The notes beneath the pieces were generated by a model. The model was not told the origin of the DNA, ran no database searches, and was given only the letters and a program-made list of their open reading frames with translations. The position numbers were made by a program, and so were the translations under genes. Source: Magnetospirillum sp. XM-1 (GTDB taxonomy: Bacteria > Pseudomonadota > Alphaproteobacteria > Rhodospirillales > Magnetospirillaceae). Taken from it: a DNA stretch of 64,000 nucleotides. The stretch covers positions 1,860,001-1,924,000 of the forward strand of contig NZ_LN997848.1 in NCBI RefSeq assembly GCF_001511835.1, in the 5' to 3' direction. Positions 19,728 through 28,700 of the stretch are shown piece by piece (the stretch's first letter is position 1; each line of letters begins with the position of its first letter).

Positions 19728-22700
19728 TCATGTCCGTGCCTCGTTCACAAGTCCAGCGAGGGCGTTTCGCCCCAGCAGCAGAACCACCACCGGGGTTACC
19801 AGGGTGTCGAGAAGGGTGGACGACATCAGTCCGCCGAAGATCACCACCGCCACCGGATGCAGAATCTCCTTGCCCGGTTCGCCCCCGGCCAGGACCAGGG
19901 GCATCAACGCCAGGGCGGCCACCAGGGCGGTCATCAGCACCGGCGTCAGGCGTTCGAGCGAGCCGCGCACGATCATGGCGGGGCCGAATTCCTCGCCCTC
20001 GTGGCGCAGCAGGTGGAGGTAGTGGGTGACCTTCATGATGCCGTTCCGAGAAGCGATGCCGGCCAGGGTGACGAAGCCCACCATGCCCGCCACCGACAGC
20101 GGCAATCCGGCCAGCCACAGGGCCGCCACGCTGCCCACCAGGGCCATGGGGATGTTGGCCATGATGATCAGGGCCAAAAGCCCCGAGCGGAAATGGGCGT
20201 GCAGCAGGGCGAAGATGGCGACCAGCGACACCAGGGCCAGCAGGCCGATCAGCTTGGCCGCCTCCTGCCGGCTCTTGAACTGGCCCTCATAGGCGATGGA
20301 ATAGCCGGGCGGCAGTTTCATCTGGCCCAGGGACGCCTGGACCTCCTCCATGATGGAGCCTAAGTCGCGGCCTTGGGAATTGGCGAACACCACCACCCGG
20401 CGGCGCAGATTGTCGCGGTTGATCAGGTTGGGGCCCTGGGTCTCCACCACTTCGGCCACCAGGGAAAGCGGCACCTTGCCAGCCGGGGTGTCCACCAGGA
20501 TCTGGCGGAAGTCCGAGGTCTGGGCCCGCCAGTCCTCGGCCAGGCGCAGCACCACGTTGGTGCTGCGTTCGCCGTCCCTGACCTGGGACACCACCTTGCC
20601 TTGGAGCGCGGCTTCCAGGGTCTCGGTCAGCTGGCCGAGGCCCAGGCCGTATTTGCGCGCCTCGGCGCGGTCGAGGCGGATCTGCACCTGGGGGATGAGG
20701 ACCAGCTTCTCGATCTGCAGGTCGGCGACGCCTTTGACCTCCTGCATGCGGCCCCTGGCCTCGGCGGCCAGCGCGCGCAGCGTGTCCAGGTCGTCGCCGA
20801 AGATTTTGACGGCGATCTCGGCCCTGACGCCTGACAGCAGATGGTCGAGGCGGTGCGAGATGGGCTGGCCGATATTGATGCCGATGCCGGGGATCTGGGC
20901 GAGGCGGGCCCGGATGTCGGCCAGGATGATTGCGCGCGGGCGCTCCGACGGGTGCAGGTCCACGTCGATCTCCGAGGTGTGGACGCCCTCGGCGTGCTCG
21001 TCCAGCTCGGCCCGTCCGGTCCGCCGTCCGGTGGAGACGGTTTCTGGAACCTGACGGATCAGGGTCTCGGCGATGGTGCCGATACGGTTGGATTCCGACA
21101 GCGAGGTCCCCGGCGGCAGCACCACCGAGATCATCACGGTCCCCTCGTTGAAGCTGGGCAGGAAGGTGCGCCCCAGGAAGGGCACCGAGGCGGCAGCCGC
21201 GACCATCAGGGCCAGCGCCGGGACGATCACCGCCCTGGGGTTGGCGAAGGACCATTCCAGCAGCCGGCGATCCCAGGCCTTGAGGCGCCGCACCAGGGCG
21301 GAATCGCCATGGCCCACCACCTTGGCGCGGGGCAGCAGCAGCAGGGACAGGGCGGGCGTCACGGTGAGCGACACCGCCAGCGAGGCCAGGATCGACACCA
21401 CATAGGCTATCCCTAACGGCGCGAACAGCCGTCCCTCGATCCCCGACAGGGCGAACAGGGGCAGGAAGGCCAGCACCACCACCAGGGTGGCGTAGACGAT
21501 GGAGTTGCGCACTTCCGACGATGCCGCCAGCACCACGCTGAGGATGGGGCGCGGCTGGGGCAATGCGGCGTTCTCGCGCAAACGCCGCAGGATGTTCTCC
21601 ACGTCCACCACGGCGTCGTCCACCAGTTCGCCGATGGCCACGGCAAGGCCGCCCAGCGTCATGGTGTTGATGGACAGGCCCAAAGCCTGGAACACCAGGG
21701 CCGCCACCACCATGGACAGCGGAATGGCGGTCAGGCTGATGAAGGTGGTGCGCATGTTCATCAGGAAGGCGAACAGCACGATGGCCACCAGCACGGCTCC
21801 GTCGCGCAGGGCCTCGGCCACGTTGGCCACGGCGCGGCCGATGAAGTCGGCCTGGCGGAACAGTACGCGGTCGGCCTCGATGTCGGGCGGCAGCGTCCGG
21901 CTGATCTCGGCCAGGGCGGCCTCGACCTTGGCGGAGAGCGCCACCGTGTCGGCGCCGGGCTGCTTGGAGACCGCCAGGATCACTCCCGGACGGGCGTCGA
22001 TGGCGGCGTCGCCGCGCTTGATGCCCGCGCCGATGCGGACCTCGGCCACCTGGTCGACGGTGACGGGGGCGTTGTTGCGCCACGCCACCACGGTATTCCG
22101 AAGGTCGTCCATCTCGGTGGTCTGGCCGATATTGCGGATCAGGAACTCGGCCGAGCGCTGTTCCAGGAAGCCGCCGGTGGTGTTGCGGGCAAAGCCGGCC
22201 AGGGCCTTTTCCACATCGGCATAGCCCAGCCCCAGGGCCGACATCTTGGACGGCGAGACCAGCACCTGGATCTGACGCACCTCGCCGCCGATGGGGATCA
22301 CCTGGGCGATGCCGGGGATGGAGAGCAGGCGGGGGCGAAGCACCCAATCGGCCAGGGAGCGCAGCTCCATGGGCGGCGTGGCGCCCGCCTTGGAGCGTAC
22401 CCCCACCAGCATGATCTCGCCCATGATGGAGCTGACCGGCCCCATGACGGGGTTGATCCCGGCGGGCAGCAGGTCGCGGGCCGAGGACAGGCGTTCGGCC
22501 ACCAGCTGGCGGTTGCGGTAGATGTCGGTGCCCCAGTCGAACTCGACGAAGACGATGGCGAGGCCCACGCCGGAATTGGACCGCACCCGCACCACGCCGG
22601 GAGCGCCGTTCATGGCGGTCTCGATGTGGCGGGTGACCATGGTCTCGGTCTCCTCGGGCGCGAGGCCCGGGGCCTCGGTCATGATGGTGACCGTGGGGCG

Positions 22701-22829
22701 GTTCAGGTCGGGGAAGATGTCGATGGGCAGCCGGGACAGCACCAGCGAGCCATAGACGGTGAGCGCCAGGGCGGCGGCCAGGACGAACAGCCGGTGACGC
22801 AGGCTGAGTGCGATGATGGAATCGAACAT
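19728..22829 (-). CDS. CusA/CzcA-family heavy-metal efflux RND pump
   Basis: This 1033-residue inner-membrane proton antiporter is of typical HME-RND length. It starts [17 protein letters not shown] and has the family's first-loop pattern ([22 protein letters not shown]), the proton-relay acid pair in [21 protein letters not shown], and the periplasmic [14 protein letters not shown] loop. The loop reads His/Glu-rich where copper-type CusA has Met-containing sequence, so the metal could be copper, silver, zinc, cobalt or nickel and cannot be fixed from sequence. The ATG at 22829 is 5 nt after the adaptor gene's stop. The long continuous frame upstream to 24413 is only a shadow of the adaptor gene. 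Confidence 0.93.
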   Translation of the reverse strand: MFDSIIALSLRHRLFVLAAALALTVYGSLVLSRLPIDIFPDLNRPTVTIMTEAPGLAPEETETMVTRHIETAMNGAPGVVRVRSNSGVGLAIVFVEFDWGTDIYRNRQLVAERLSSARDLLPAGINPVMGPVSSIMGEIMLVGVRSKAGATPPMELRSLADWVLRPRLLSIPGIAQVIPIGGEVRQIQVLVSPSKMSALGLGYADVEKALAGFARNTTGGFLEQRSAEFLIRNIGQTTEMDDLRNTVVAWRNNAPVTVDQVAEVRIGAGIKRGDAAIDARPGVILAVSKQPGADTVALSAKVEAALAEISRTLPPDIEADRVLFRQADFIGRAVANVAEALRDGAVLVAIVLFAFLMNMRTTFISLTAIPLSMVVAALVFQALGLSINTMTLGGLAVAIGELVDDAVVDVENILRRLRENAALPQPRPILSVVLAASSEVRNSIVYATLVVVLAFLPLFALSGIEGRLFAPLGIAYVVSILASLAVSLTVTPALSLLLLPRAKVVGHGDSALVRRLKAWDRRLLEWSFANPRAVIVPALALMVAAAASVPFLGRTFLPSFNEGTVMISVVLPPGTSLSESNRIGTIAETLIRQVPETVSTGRRTGRAELDEHAEGVHTSEIDVDLHPSERPRAIILADIRARLAQIPGIGINIGQPISHRLDHLLSGVRAEIAVKIFGDDLDTLRALAAEARGRMQEVKGVADLQIEKLVLIPQVQIRLDRAEARKYGLGLGQLTETLEAALQGKVVSQVRDGERSTNVVLRLAEDWRAQTSDFRQILVDTPAGKVPLSLVAEVVETQGPNLINRDNLRRRVVVFANSQGRDLGSIMEEVQASLGQMKLPPGYSIAYEGQFKSRQEAAKLIGLLALVSLVAIFALLHAHFRSGLLALIIMANIPMALVGSVAALWLAGLPLSVAGMVGFVTLAGIASRNGIMKVTHYLHLLRHEGEEFGPAMIVRGSLERLTPVLMTALVAALALMPLVLAGGEPGKEILHPVAVVIFGGLMSSTLLDTLVTPVVVLLLGRNALAGLVNEART

Positions 22830-22834
22830 GGCGG

Positions 22835-24403
22835 CTACCTCAGCGCCTTCAGTTGCTCGACGCCCTGGATCACCACCTTCTCGCCGGCCTTGACGCCCTC
22901 GATCTCGGCCAGCGGGCCGACCACCCGCTCGACGCGGACGGGGCGGGCCTCGAAGGTCTCGGGCGCGGTGCGCACGAACACCACCTGGCGGCCGCCGGAT
23001 TCGGCGACGGCCGAGCGCGGCACCGCCATGCGCAGCCTGGTGGCTCCGGTGGCCAGGAAGACGTCCACCGGCATGCCGATGCGCAGGGCGCTCGAATGAT
23101 CCGCTGGAACCGCGAAGATGGCGTGCACGCCCTGGTCCAGGGCGTCGACCCGGGGGCTCACCCCTAAAAGCGACAGGGGCACCAGATGGTCGGGCAGCAG
23201 CTTGGTGGCGGCGGTGGCGGCGCCGATGCGCGGCGCCAGGGCCAGATCGTGGACCACCGCCTCGACCCGCACGCGGGTGGGATCGACGATCTCGATCATG
23301 GCCCGGTCCACCGCCACCACCTCGCCGGGGACCACGTGGACGTCGGTGACCACGCCGTCGACGGGGGCGCGCACCAGTTCGCGGCCCAAGGCGGTGCCCA
23401 GCAACTGGGCGCGCTCGCGCCGCAGCTGGTCGAGGCGGGTGCGGGTGTCTTCCACCAGCTTGGCGGCGACGATGCCCTGCAGCGCCGTCTGGCGGGTGGA
23501 TTCCCGCTCGGTGATGGCGATCTCGCTTTCCACCCGATAGAGCGCGGCGCGCTTGTCCGAGCGCTCCAGGCTGGACAGCGTCGGCTCCAGCACGGCGATC
23601 ACCTGGCCGCGCTTGACCGGCTGGCCGGGGACGGGCAGGGGAAATTCCGGGTCCGAGACGATGCGGGCCGGCTGCGAGGGCTGCACACGGGCATAGCCGG
23701 CGGGATCGGGTATCACCCGGCCCACCACCCGGACGGTCTCGGCGGATTCGGCGGAATCCACCTTCTGGGTGCGGATGCCCAGCAGGAACTGGGTGGGCTT
23801 GGCCATCACCAGCATGGCGCCCGGCTGGGCGACCGGCGCTTCGGCCTCGGCGTGCCCATGACCCTCGTGCGCCCGGGCGGCGGGGATGGCGAGCGCCAGC
23901 ATCAGCAAGGCGGGAAGCGCCCGGCGGCGGCCCAGCCACCAGGCGGCCACCACCAGCACCGCGCCGATGGCGGCGCCGCCGGTCCAGTGTTGCCAGTGCG
24001 GCACCGGCGCCGGGGGAGCGGCGGGCGGCGGCAATGGGGCGACGCCCCGGGCCAGCAGCAGGTCGTCGCGGCCTTGCGCGCTGATCATCAGGGTGAGGTC
24101 GGCACCGGCGGCGGGCGGCATCCAGGCCAGGGCATAGGCTCCCGGCCCCTCGGCGGGGGTGGCCTTGCCGCTCCATCCGTCCGCCTCGGCGTCGATGGCG
24201 GCGTCGGCCACGGGGGCGTTGCCGTCCAGGTCGGCGAGATACAGCAGGGTGCGGCCGTCGGCGCCGGGGACCAGCACCACTTGGAAGGCATCGCCCTCGG
24301 CGCCGATACCGGGAGTGGCAGGGCTGGGCGTGGCAGGGGCGGCGGCCAGGACGGAAGGGGCGAGCGCGGCTAAAAAGGCCAGCGCCAGGAAACGTGCAAG
24401 CAT
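22835..24403 (-). CDS. CusB-like membrane fusion protein with extra N-terminal membrane module
   Basis: This is the periplasmic adaptor linking the RND pump to an outer-membrane channel. Residues about 190-522 are a normal HlyD/CusB adaptor: barrel-sandwich hybrid ([32 protein letters not shown]), coiled-coil ([16 protein letters not shown]) and beta-barrel. In front lies something unusual: a signal peptide (1-20), a beta-type domain (35-120), a Pro-rich linker, a transmembrane helix (142-158), then a second signal-peptide-like segment (162-178, ending AARA) and a [10 protein letters not shown] metal-binding tail. At 522 residues it is about 120 longer than typical CusB. It looks like a fusion of a small membrane protein with the adaptor. 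Confidence 0.88.
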   Translation of the reverse strand: MLARFLALAFLAALAPSVLAAAPATPSPATPGIGAEGDAFQVVLVPGADGRTLLYLADLDGNAPVADAAIDAEADGWSGKATPAEGPGAYALAWMPPAAGADLTLMISAQGRDDLLLARGVAPLPPPAAPPAPVPHWQHWTGGAAIGAVLVVAAWWLGRRRALPALLMLALAIPAARAHEGHGHAEAEAPVAQPGAMLVMAKPTQFLLGIRTQKVDSAESAETVRVVGRVIPDPAGYARVQPSQPARIVSDPEFPLPVPGQPVKRGQVIAVLEPTLSSLERSDKRAALYRVESEIAITERESTRQTALQGIVAAKLVEDTRTRLDQLRRERAQLLGTALGRELVRAPVDGVVTDVHVVPGEVVAVDRAMIEIVDPTRVRVEAVVHDLALAPRIGAATAATKLLPDHLVPLSLLGVSPRVDALDQGVHAIFAVPADHSSALRIGMPVDVFLATGATRLRMAVPRSAVAESGGRQVVFVRTAPETFEARPVRVERVVGPLAEIEGVKAGEKVVIQGVEQLKALR

Positions 24404-24453
24404 GGGAGATCATCCCCGAAACGGTGAATCCGGACAGACTTCAGGTGTCGGAA

Positions 24454-24837
24454 TCAGAGTCTGGGAGGCTCGGCGGGCGGTCCGGCCTGTGCCTGGGTCT
24501 CCAGGCGGGCGACGGGACGGGCCCTGAGCGGGACGGGGGCGAAGCTCCGCGTCGGAAGGCCGGTCATGCCGGGCAGGGCGGCCGAGGCGCAGCCCGACGA
24601 CAGGCAGAGGCAGTCGGGACAGGCATGGCCGCCGGCATCATGGCGGTCGCCGGGGGCGTCCTTGGCCGTTTGCTCGTGACAGGGCATGGACTCGCCGTGG
24701 GTCTGCATGGCGTGGACGCCGCCCTGGTGATGCATGCCTTCGCCGGCCTGGGCCCCGGCGCTCCACGCCACGAGCCCCACCGCCAGAGCCAAGGCCGGCA
24801 GGCACAGTCTCGACAGGCGGGAGAAAAGGTCACGCAT
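24454..24837 (-). CDS. Small His/Cys-rich exported protein, function unknown
   Basis: The 127-residue protein has a signal peptide (1-30, ending AQA) and a mature part with many His, Met and Cys residues (GMHHQGGVHAMQTHGESMPCHEQ, then CPDCLCLSSGC). This suggests metal binding; it resembles DUF2946-type proteins, but the match is not firm. It is the first gene of the minus-strand metal efflux operon, 50 nt ahead of the adaptor gene. The ATG at 24837 is the first ATG in the frame; the TTG at 24873 further upstream is less likely. No clear ribosome site is visible. Confidence 0.6.
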   Translation of the reverse strand: MRDLFSRLSRLCLPALALAVGLVAWSAGAQAGEGMHHQGGVHAMQTHGESMPCHEQTAKDAPGDRHDAGGHACPDCLCLSSGCASAALPGMTGLPTRSFAPVPLRARPVARLETQAQAGPPAEPPRL

Positions 24838-24977
24838 GCGGCCACTATGGCGGAAAATGCGGGGACAGGGCAAGAGGCATGGGACGGCGCGCTATTCTTC
24901 GGTATATGGCCTTGGATATTTGAGGCTTTCGTTTCCATGTTAAAATATCGGCGTTCCAACAGGTCCGGACCCCAGCC

Positions 24978-25325
24978 ATGCCCGACGATCAAGGACACGA
25001 GCGCAGGCGCTATCCCCGCTTCCACGGCCTGCATCTCATGGCCAATATCGGCGGCAAGCTGGTGCGGGTGGCGGAGATTTCCGCCGGCGGCATGACGCTG
25101 GAGGCCGGCTTCAAGGTGACGGCCAGCGCGCTGCGCTTCACCCTTTATCCCAGCGACAACGGCAAGCTCGACATCAACCACGGCATCGGCGGCGCCTGCC
25201 GGGTGGTGCGCGAGGACAAGGATTTCGTCGCGCTGCGCTTCGAGCCGGCCACCTACCGGCTGGTCAAGTTCATCGCCGAATGCTCGGATGCCGGGCCGGA
25301 CAAGGATTCCTTCCTGGGGGGCTAG
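24978..25325 (+). CDS. PilZ-domain protein (putative c-di-GMP receptor)
   Basis: This 115-residue single-domain protein has the PilZ c-di-GMP-binding elements: ERRRYPRF near the N-terminus (RxxxR) and EISAGGM for the (D/N)xSxxG motif, here with Glu instead of Asp/Asn in the first position. It could couple c-di-GMP levels to motility or surface behaviour; a GGDEF/EAL protein is encoded at 56919-59390. It is divergent from the metal efflux operon, and its promoter must lie in the AT-rich stretch at 24895-24960. Its TAG stop shares CTAG 25322-25325 with the convergent rarD. Confidence 0.82.
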   Translation: MPDDQGHERRRYPRFHGLHLMANIGGKLVRVAEISAGGMTLEAGFKVTASALRFTLYPSDNGKLDINHGIGGACRVVREDKDFVALRFEPATYRLVKFIAECSDAGPDKDSFLGG

Positions 25326-26197
25326 CTCGGCCTCTGCCGCCAGCTGTCGGCCAGATACAGCCCGATGGCCGCCCAGATGCAGCCGAAGGTGATCAGGTGG
25401 GGAAGGCTGGGGCTCTCGCCATAGGCCAGCACCGCCAGCAGGAAGTGCCCGGTGGGCGCCATGTACTGGAAGAAGCCCAGCGTGGTGTAGCGCAGCCGCG
25501 AGGCGGCGGCGGCGAACCACAGCAGCGGCAGCGCGGTGACCGGCCCGCCGGCCACTAAGGCGGCGGCCAAAGCGGGCGTGCCGCCCAGGATTGGCGAGCC
25601 TTCCGCCATGCGCCAGACCAGATAGGCCACCGCCAGCGGGAACAGCAGTCCGGTTTCCACCGCCAGCCCGGTCAGCGGCGCCACCGGCAGCCGCTTGCGC
25701 AGCAGCCCATAGACTCCGAAGGTTCCGGCCAGGGTGAGCGCCGCCCAGGGCGGTGTCCCGGTGGCCACCGCCAGTTGGACGACGCCCGCCAGGGCCAGCG
25801 CGACGGCCGCCCATTGCAGCGGGCGTAAGCGCTCCTTCAAGACGATGACGCCGAGCGCCACGTTGACCAGCGGGTTGAGGAAATAGCCCATGCTGGCTTC
25901 CAGCACGTTGCCTTCGCCCACCACCTGGATGAACACCAGCCAGTTGACGCTGATGCACAGCGTCGAGGCGGCCAGAACCAGCAGCCGGCGGCGTGAGGCG
26001 AGCAGGATGAAGACCTCGTCCCAGCGTTTCGTCCAGGTCAGCATGACGGATACCGCCAGCAGCGACCAGACCACGCGATGGGCCAGGACCTCGGCGGGCG
26101 GAACCGATGCCACCAGCTTCCAGAAGGCGGGAAACAGCCCCCAGGTGCCGTAGCAGGCCAGGGCGAAGAGGACCCCTCGGCGATGTTCTGCGCTCAT
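25322..26197 (-). CDS. rarD: RarD/EamA-family permease
   Basis: The 291-residue drug/metabolite transporter superfamily protein has about ten transmembrane helices. The RarD N-terminus reads RRGVLFALACYGTWGLFPAFWKLV, and the family-typical segments HRVVWSLL, SVNWLVFIQVVGEGNVLEASMGYF (residues near 75-125) and LGFFQYMAPTGHFLLAVLAYGE follow. The substrate is unknown (chloramphenicol resistance in name only). The start ATG at 26197 is favoured; the extension to 26257 encodes only the translated repeat element and is not protein-like. Confidence 0.9.
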   Translation of the reverse strand: MSAEHRRGVLFALACYGTWGLFPAFWKLVASVPPAEVLAHRVVWSLLAVSVMLTWTKRWDEVFILLASRRRLLVLAASTLCISVNWLVFIQVVGEGNVLEASMGYFLNPLVNVALGVIVLKERLRPLQWAAVALALAGVVQLAVATGTPPWAALTLAGTFGVYGLLRKRLPVAPLTGLAVETGLLFPLAVAYLVWRMAEGSPILGGTPALAAALVAGGPVTALPLLWFAAAASRLRYTTLGFFQYMAPTGHFLLAVLAYGESPSLPHLITFGCIWAAIGLYLADSWRQRPS

Positions 26198-26224
26198 GGC
26201 GGAGGACTCGGGGTGGGGAGGAAT

Positions 26225-26323
26225 GCGGGCGGGACGCCCGCGCTCCGACGACGACACTCTGCGGGCGGGACGCCCGCGCTCCGTTCACGGCTGGAGCGCG
26301 GGCGTCCCGCCCGCAGAGTGTCG
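26225..26323. repeat. GRDARAP-type intergenic repeat with 31-bp hairpin
   Basis: A 22-nt unit (core GGGCGGGACGCCCGCGCTCC) occurs twice in direct orientation (26225-26246, 26261-26282) and once inverted (26293-26314). The second and third copies plus flanks form a perfect 31-bp stem (26252-26282 with 26293-26323) with a 10-nt loop. It lies immediately downstream of the ferritin-like gene (stop at 26325) and upstream of rarD. Translated in any frame it gives the false GRDARAP / AGGTPALR peptides seen in many genomes. Confidence 0.85.
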
Positions 26324-26324
26324 G

Positions 26325-26831
26325 TCAATCGGCGACCAGGGCCTCGTCCGGGTCCTCGGCCCAGTCGTGCTCCGGCTTGGGGGTTCGGGCAATCCATTTT
26401 TCCAGTTCCGCCACGTGTTCTTCTTCTTCTTCGGCCATTTCGGCGGCCAGGGCCCGGACTTCCGCGTCGTCGCTTCCCGAGGCTTCGTCGGCGTAGAAGC
26501 GATGGCCCCGTTTCTCGTTCTCCAGGGCGAAGTCCAAGGCGTGCCAGGCGGTCATCATGTAATGGGCGGCGCCCGGCGCGCCGACTTCCGGCGGCTCGGG
26601 GGTGTTCCAGCGGTACTGCCACGATTTGAGCTTGGGCAGCTCGTGCCCGTTGGACCGGGCCGCCACCGACGCCCCATGCAGGCGCGAGAACTTGGCCATC
26701 TGGCGGAACAGTTCGGCGACTTCCATGTTGTTATGGACTTCCATGGTGTCGGCCAGTTCGTCGTAGCGATCCGCCGCTTCATGCTCCATGGCCAAAGCGT
26801 GGGCCAGGAACAGGGCTACCTTGGTGGTCAT
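26325..26831 (-). CDS. Ferritin-like / rubrerythrin-like diiron protein
   Basis: This 168-residue, all-helical, acidic protein has metal-ligand patterns of the ferritin-like fold: AMEHEAADRYDELAD (Glu16-His17) in the first helix, ALENEKRGHRFYADEA in the third, and EEEEEHVAELEKW in the fourth. It probably binds two iron atoms and may act in peroxide or iron detoxification. The rubredoxin-type CxxC cluster of full rubrerythrins is missing. It stands alone; the hairpin repeat after it may help end or protect its mRNA. Confidence 0.8.
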   Translation of the reverse strand: MTTKVALFLAHALAMEHEAADRYDELADTMEVHNNMEVAELFRQMAKFSRLHGASVAARSNGHELPKLKSWQYRWNTPEPPEVGAPGAAHYMMTAWHALDFALENEKRGHRFYADEASGSDDAEVRALAAEMAEEEEEHVAELEKWIARTPKPEHDWAEDPDEALVAD

Positions 26832-26979
26832 GGGCAGTGTCCTCCTGCTTCAACCGAGGCGACGGGTGGCGGCGGCGCCTCACCGATGCCGACAGTATGC
26901 CCCATGACAGCAGTTCGGACCATGCCCCTTCCGAAGGTGGGGGCTTGACCGAAAGGACAGGTTGAATCGCGGGATCGGC

Positions 26980-27609
26980 TTAACGGGCCTCCCGGCCCTT
27001 GAGGTAGAAAGCCACCGCCTGGGCGCGGTTGCCGACGCCCAGCTTGTCGTAAAGGTTCTTCAGGTGGAACTTCACGGTGTTGAGCGAGATGTCCAACTGG
27101 CCCGCCATCTGCTGGTTGGTCAGCCCGCCGGCCAGGGCGGCCAGCAATTCACGCTCGCGGGGCGTCAGGCCGGCCAGCGGGTCGCTGGCCAGGGAGGAGA
27201 CGTCGATGAACGGAAACACCATCCGCCCGGCGGCCACGGCGATGATGGTGTCGAGCAGCTGCTCGGGCGGTTCGCGCTTGGAGCAGAAGCCGGCGGCGCC
27301 CAGCGTCATGGCCTGGCGCGGCACGTCGGGATTGGGGCTGCCGGTATAGACGATCAGGCGCGGCGCATCGGTGCGGGCCCGCAGGGTCTGCAGCACGCCG
27401 CGTCCGTCCAGGTAGGGCATCTCCCACCCGATGACCCCGACGTCGAAGGGGGTCTTGTCCACGGCTTCGATGAAGCGTTCGCCATCGCTGGCCACGGCGG
27501 CCACGGAAAAGCGGTCGTCGCCGGAAAAGAGCTTGATCAGGCTGCTTTGGAGCAGCGGATTCTTCTCTGCAATAACGATGGTGATCGGTCGGCTCTGCTG
27601 CACGGCCAT
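26980..27609 (-). CDS. LuxR-family regulator with degenerate receiver domain
   Basis: The 209-residue protein has a receiver-like N-terminal domain (1-120) and a LuxR/NarL helix-turn-helix (about 145-209: LTPRERELLAALAGGLTNQQMAGQLDISLNTVKFHLKNLYDKLG, residues in register). The residue that should accept phosphate is Gly61 (VIGWEMP instead of the usual LDxxMP), and the acidic pocket is reduced to Glu15-Lys16. It is therefore probably controlled by something other than phosphorylation, or is constitutive. The start at 27609 has a GAAGGA site upstream. No partner kinase lies next to it. Confidence 0.85.
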   Translation of the reverse strand: MAVQQSRPITIVIAEKNPLLQSSLIKLFSGDDRFSVAAVASDGERFIEAVDKTPFDVGVIGWEMPYLDGRGVLQTLRARTDAPRLIVYTGSPNPDVPRQAMTLGAAGFCSKREPPEQLLDTIIAVAAGRMVFPFIDVSSLASDPLAGLTPRERELLAALAGGLTNQQMAGQLDISLNTVKFHLKNLYDKLGVGNRAQAVAFYLKGREAR

Positions 27610-27789
27610 AGATCCAGATCCTTCCCCCAGGAGCCCCATTGGTAAAGTCCTCAGACCCCGCCCTCCTGAGGCCGTGATCTTACCGTTTGTGGGGAAAACC
27701 GCAAACCTTGATCGCGAGTTACCCACACTTTTCCTACACCACGGCGGGGGGAAAGGGCCATCCTGGTGAAAGTCGCCCAACAAAAGAAT

Positions 27790-27819
27790 AGGGCCGGCCC
27801 CCAAAGGAGGGCCGGCCCT
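27790..27819 (-). terminator. Rho-independent terminator of the CHAP gene
   Basis: An 11-bp stem (27790-27800 with 27809-27819) with an 8-nt loop is followed, on the minus strand, by ATTCTTTTGTT. It lies 20 nt after the CHAP stop codon. Confidence 0.8.
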
Positions 27820-27838
27820 GCGTCTCGCGGCTTTGTCG

Positions 27839-28504
27839 CTAGGCCTGCTCGGCCCAGCTGCGGGCGTCGAACTTGCCCATGTCGCCTTCGGCGGCGGCGG
27901 GCGCGGCGGCGGGAAGGGCGGCGGGGGTCTCGACCGGAACGCTGGCCTTGGCCTCGATCACCGCCGGGGCGGCGGCGGGGGCGGCGATCTCGGCCTTGGC
28001 CTTGGGCTGGACCGGCGCCTCGGTGCGCAGCGAGGCGGGCACCACGGTGTTGCCGGGGCGGGAGACGAAGCCCTGGGTCTTGTAGACGCGGCTGCCGTAT
28101 TCGCGGGACGGCTGGTACCAGACGCGGACCTGGCTCCAGTCGTTGTTGGGGGAAACGTCCAGCACCGGGACCGCCTTGGTCACCTTGCCGCGGCCGGCGC
28201 TGCGGAAGGGCGCCCAATTGGCGTGGTCGACCAGGACCACCCGGCTGCCGGCGGTGCCGCGCACCACCGAGACGTGGCCGTGGGACATCTTGCCCTGGCG
28301 CTTGAACACCAGGACCGAGCCGACCTTGGGGGTGTTGCCGCGGTCATAGACGCCCTGGGCGGCTTCCCACCACTTCCAGGCGTCTCCCTTGAGATTGAGG
28401 CCGGTGACTTCGCGGGCGTAGGTCACGCATTGCAGGGTGGCATTCGCTTCGAACGGCAGGGCCAGAAACAGCGCCGCCACGAGCAGGATGATCACGTTCC
28501 GCAC
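27839..28504 (-). CDS. Exported CHAP-domain peptidoglycan amidase/peptidase
   Basis: The 221-residue protein has a signal peptide (1-22, ANA). The CHAP domain shows the catalytic Cys26 (LQCVTYARE), His75/His77 (MSHGHVSVV) and an Asp-His-Asn-Trp motif (DHANW, 93-97). Such enzymes cut peptidoglycan stem peptides or amide bonds. Residues about 150-210 are a low-complexity Ala/Pro tail, perhaps a wall-spanning linker. It is monocistronic with its own terminator. The 196-nt AT-rich region 28505-28700 separates it from the divergent TAXI gene and should carry both promoters. Confidence 0.87.
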   Translation of the reverse strand: MRNVIILLVAALFLALPFEANATLQCVTYAREVTGLNLKGDAWKWWEAAQGVYDRGNTPKVGSVLVFKRQGKMSHGHVSVVRGTAGSRVVLVDHANWAPFRSAGRGKVTKAVPVLDVSPNNDWSQVRVWYQPSREYGSRVYKTQGFVSRPGNTVVPASLRTEAPVQPKAKAEIAAPAAAPAVIEAKASVPVETPAALPAAAPAAAEGDMGKFDARSWAEQA

Positions 28505-28700
28505 CGGTCTCCCTCCCTCCGGTTATTGGTGAAGTCGATTGTGTATATGTGAAAAGCCGATGGCAACCTGATTCGACGTCATATCTCTAAAACTTTGAAA
28601 CAAATTGAAACAATGCATGCGGAATACATGGTTGCGGGCGGGGCTTCCGGAGAAGGCGGCGCTCGGGCTATGATCCCGGCGGAACCTGGAGGACGTGCGA

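Noticed and set aside
22830..24413. N-terminal 528-codon extension of the CusA-like gene
   Set aside because: The extension is Arg/Gly/Pro-rich shadow translation of the adaptor gene in another frame; the real RND start [13 protein letters not shown] is at 22829.
26194..26629. Small ORFs containing AGGTPALR / SAGVPPA / GRDARAP peptides
   Set aside because: These are known false translations of a palindromic repeat element and overlap rarD and the ferritin-like gene.
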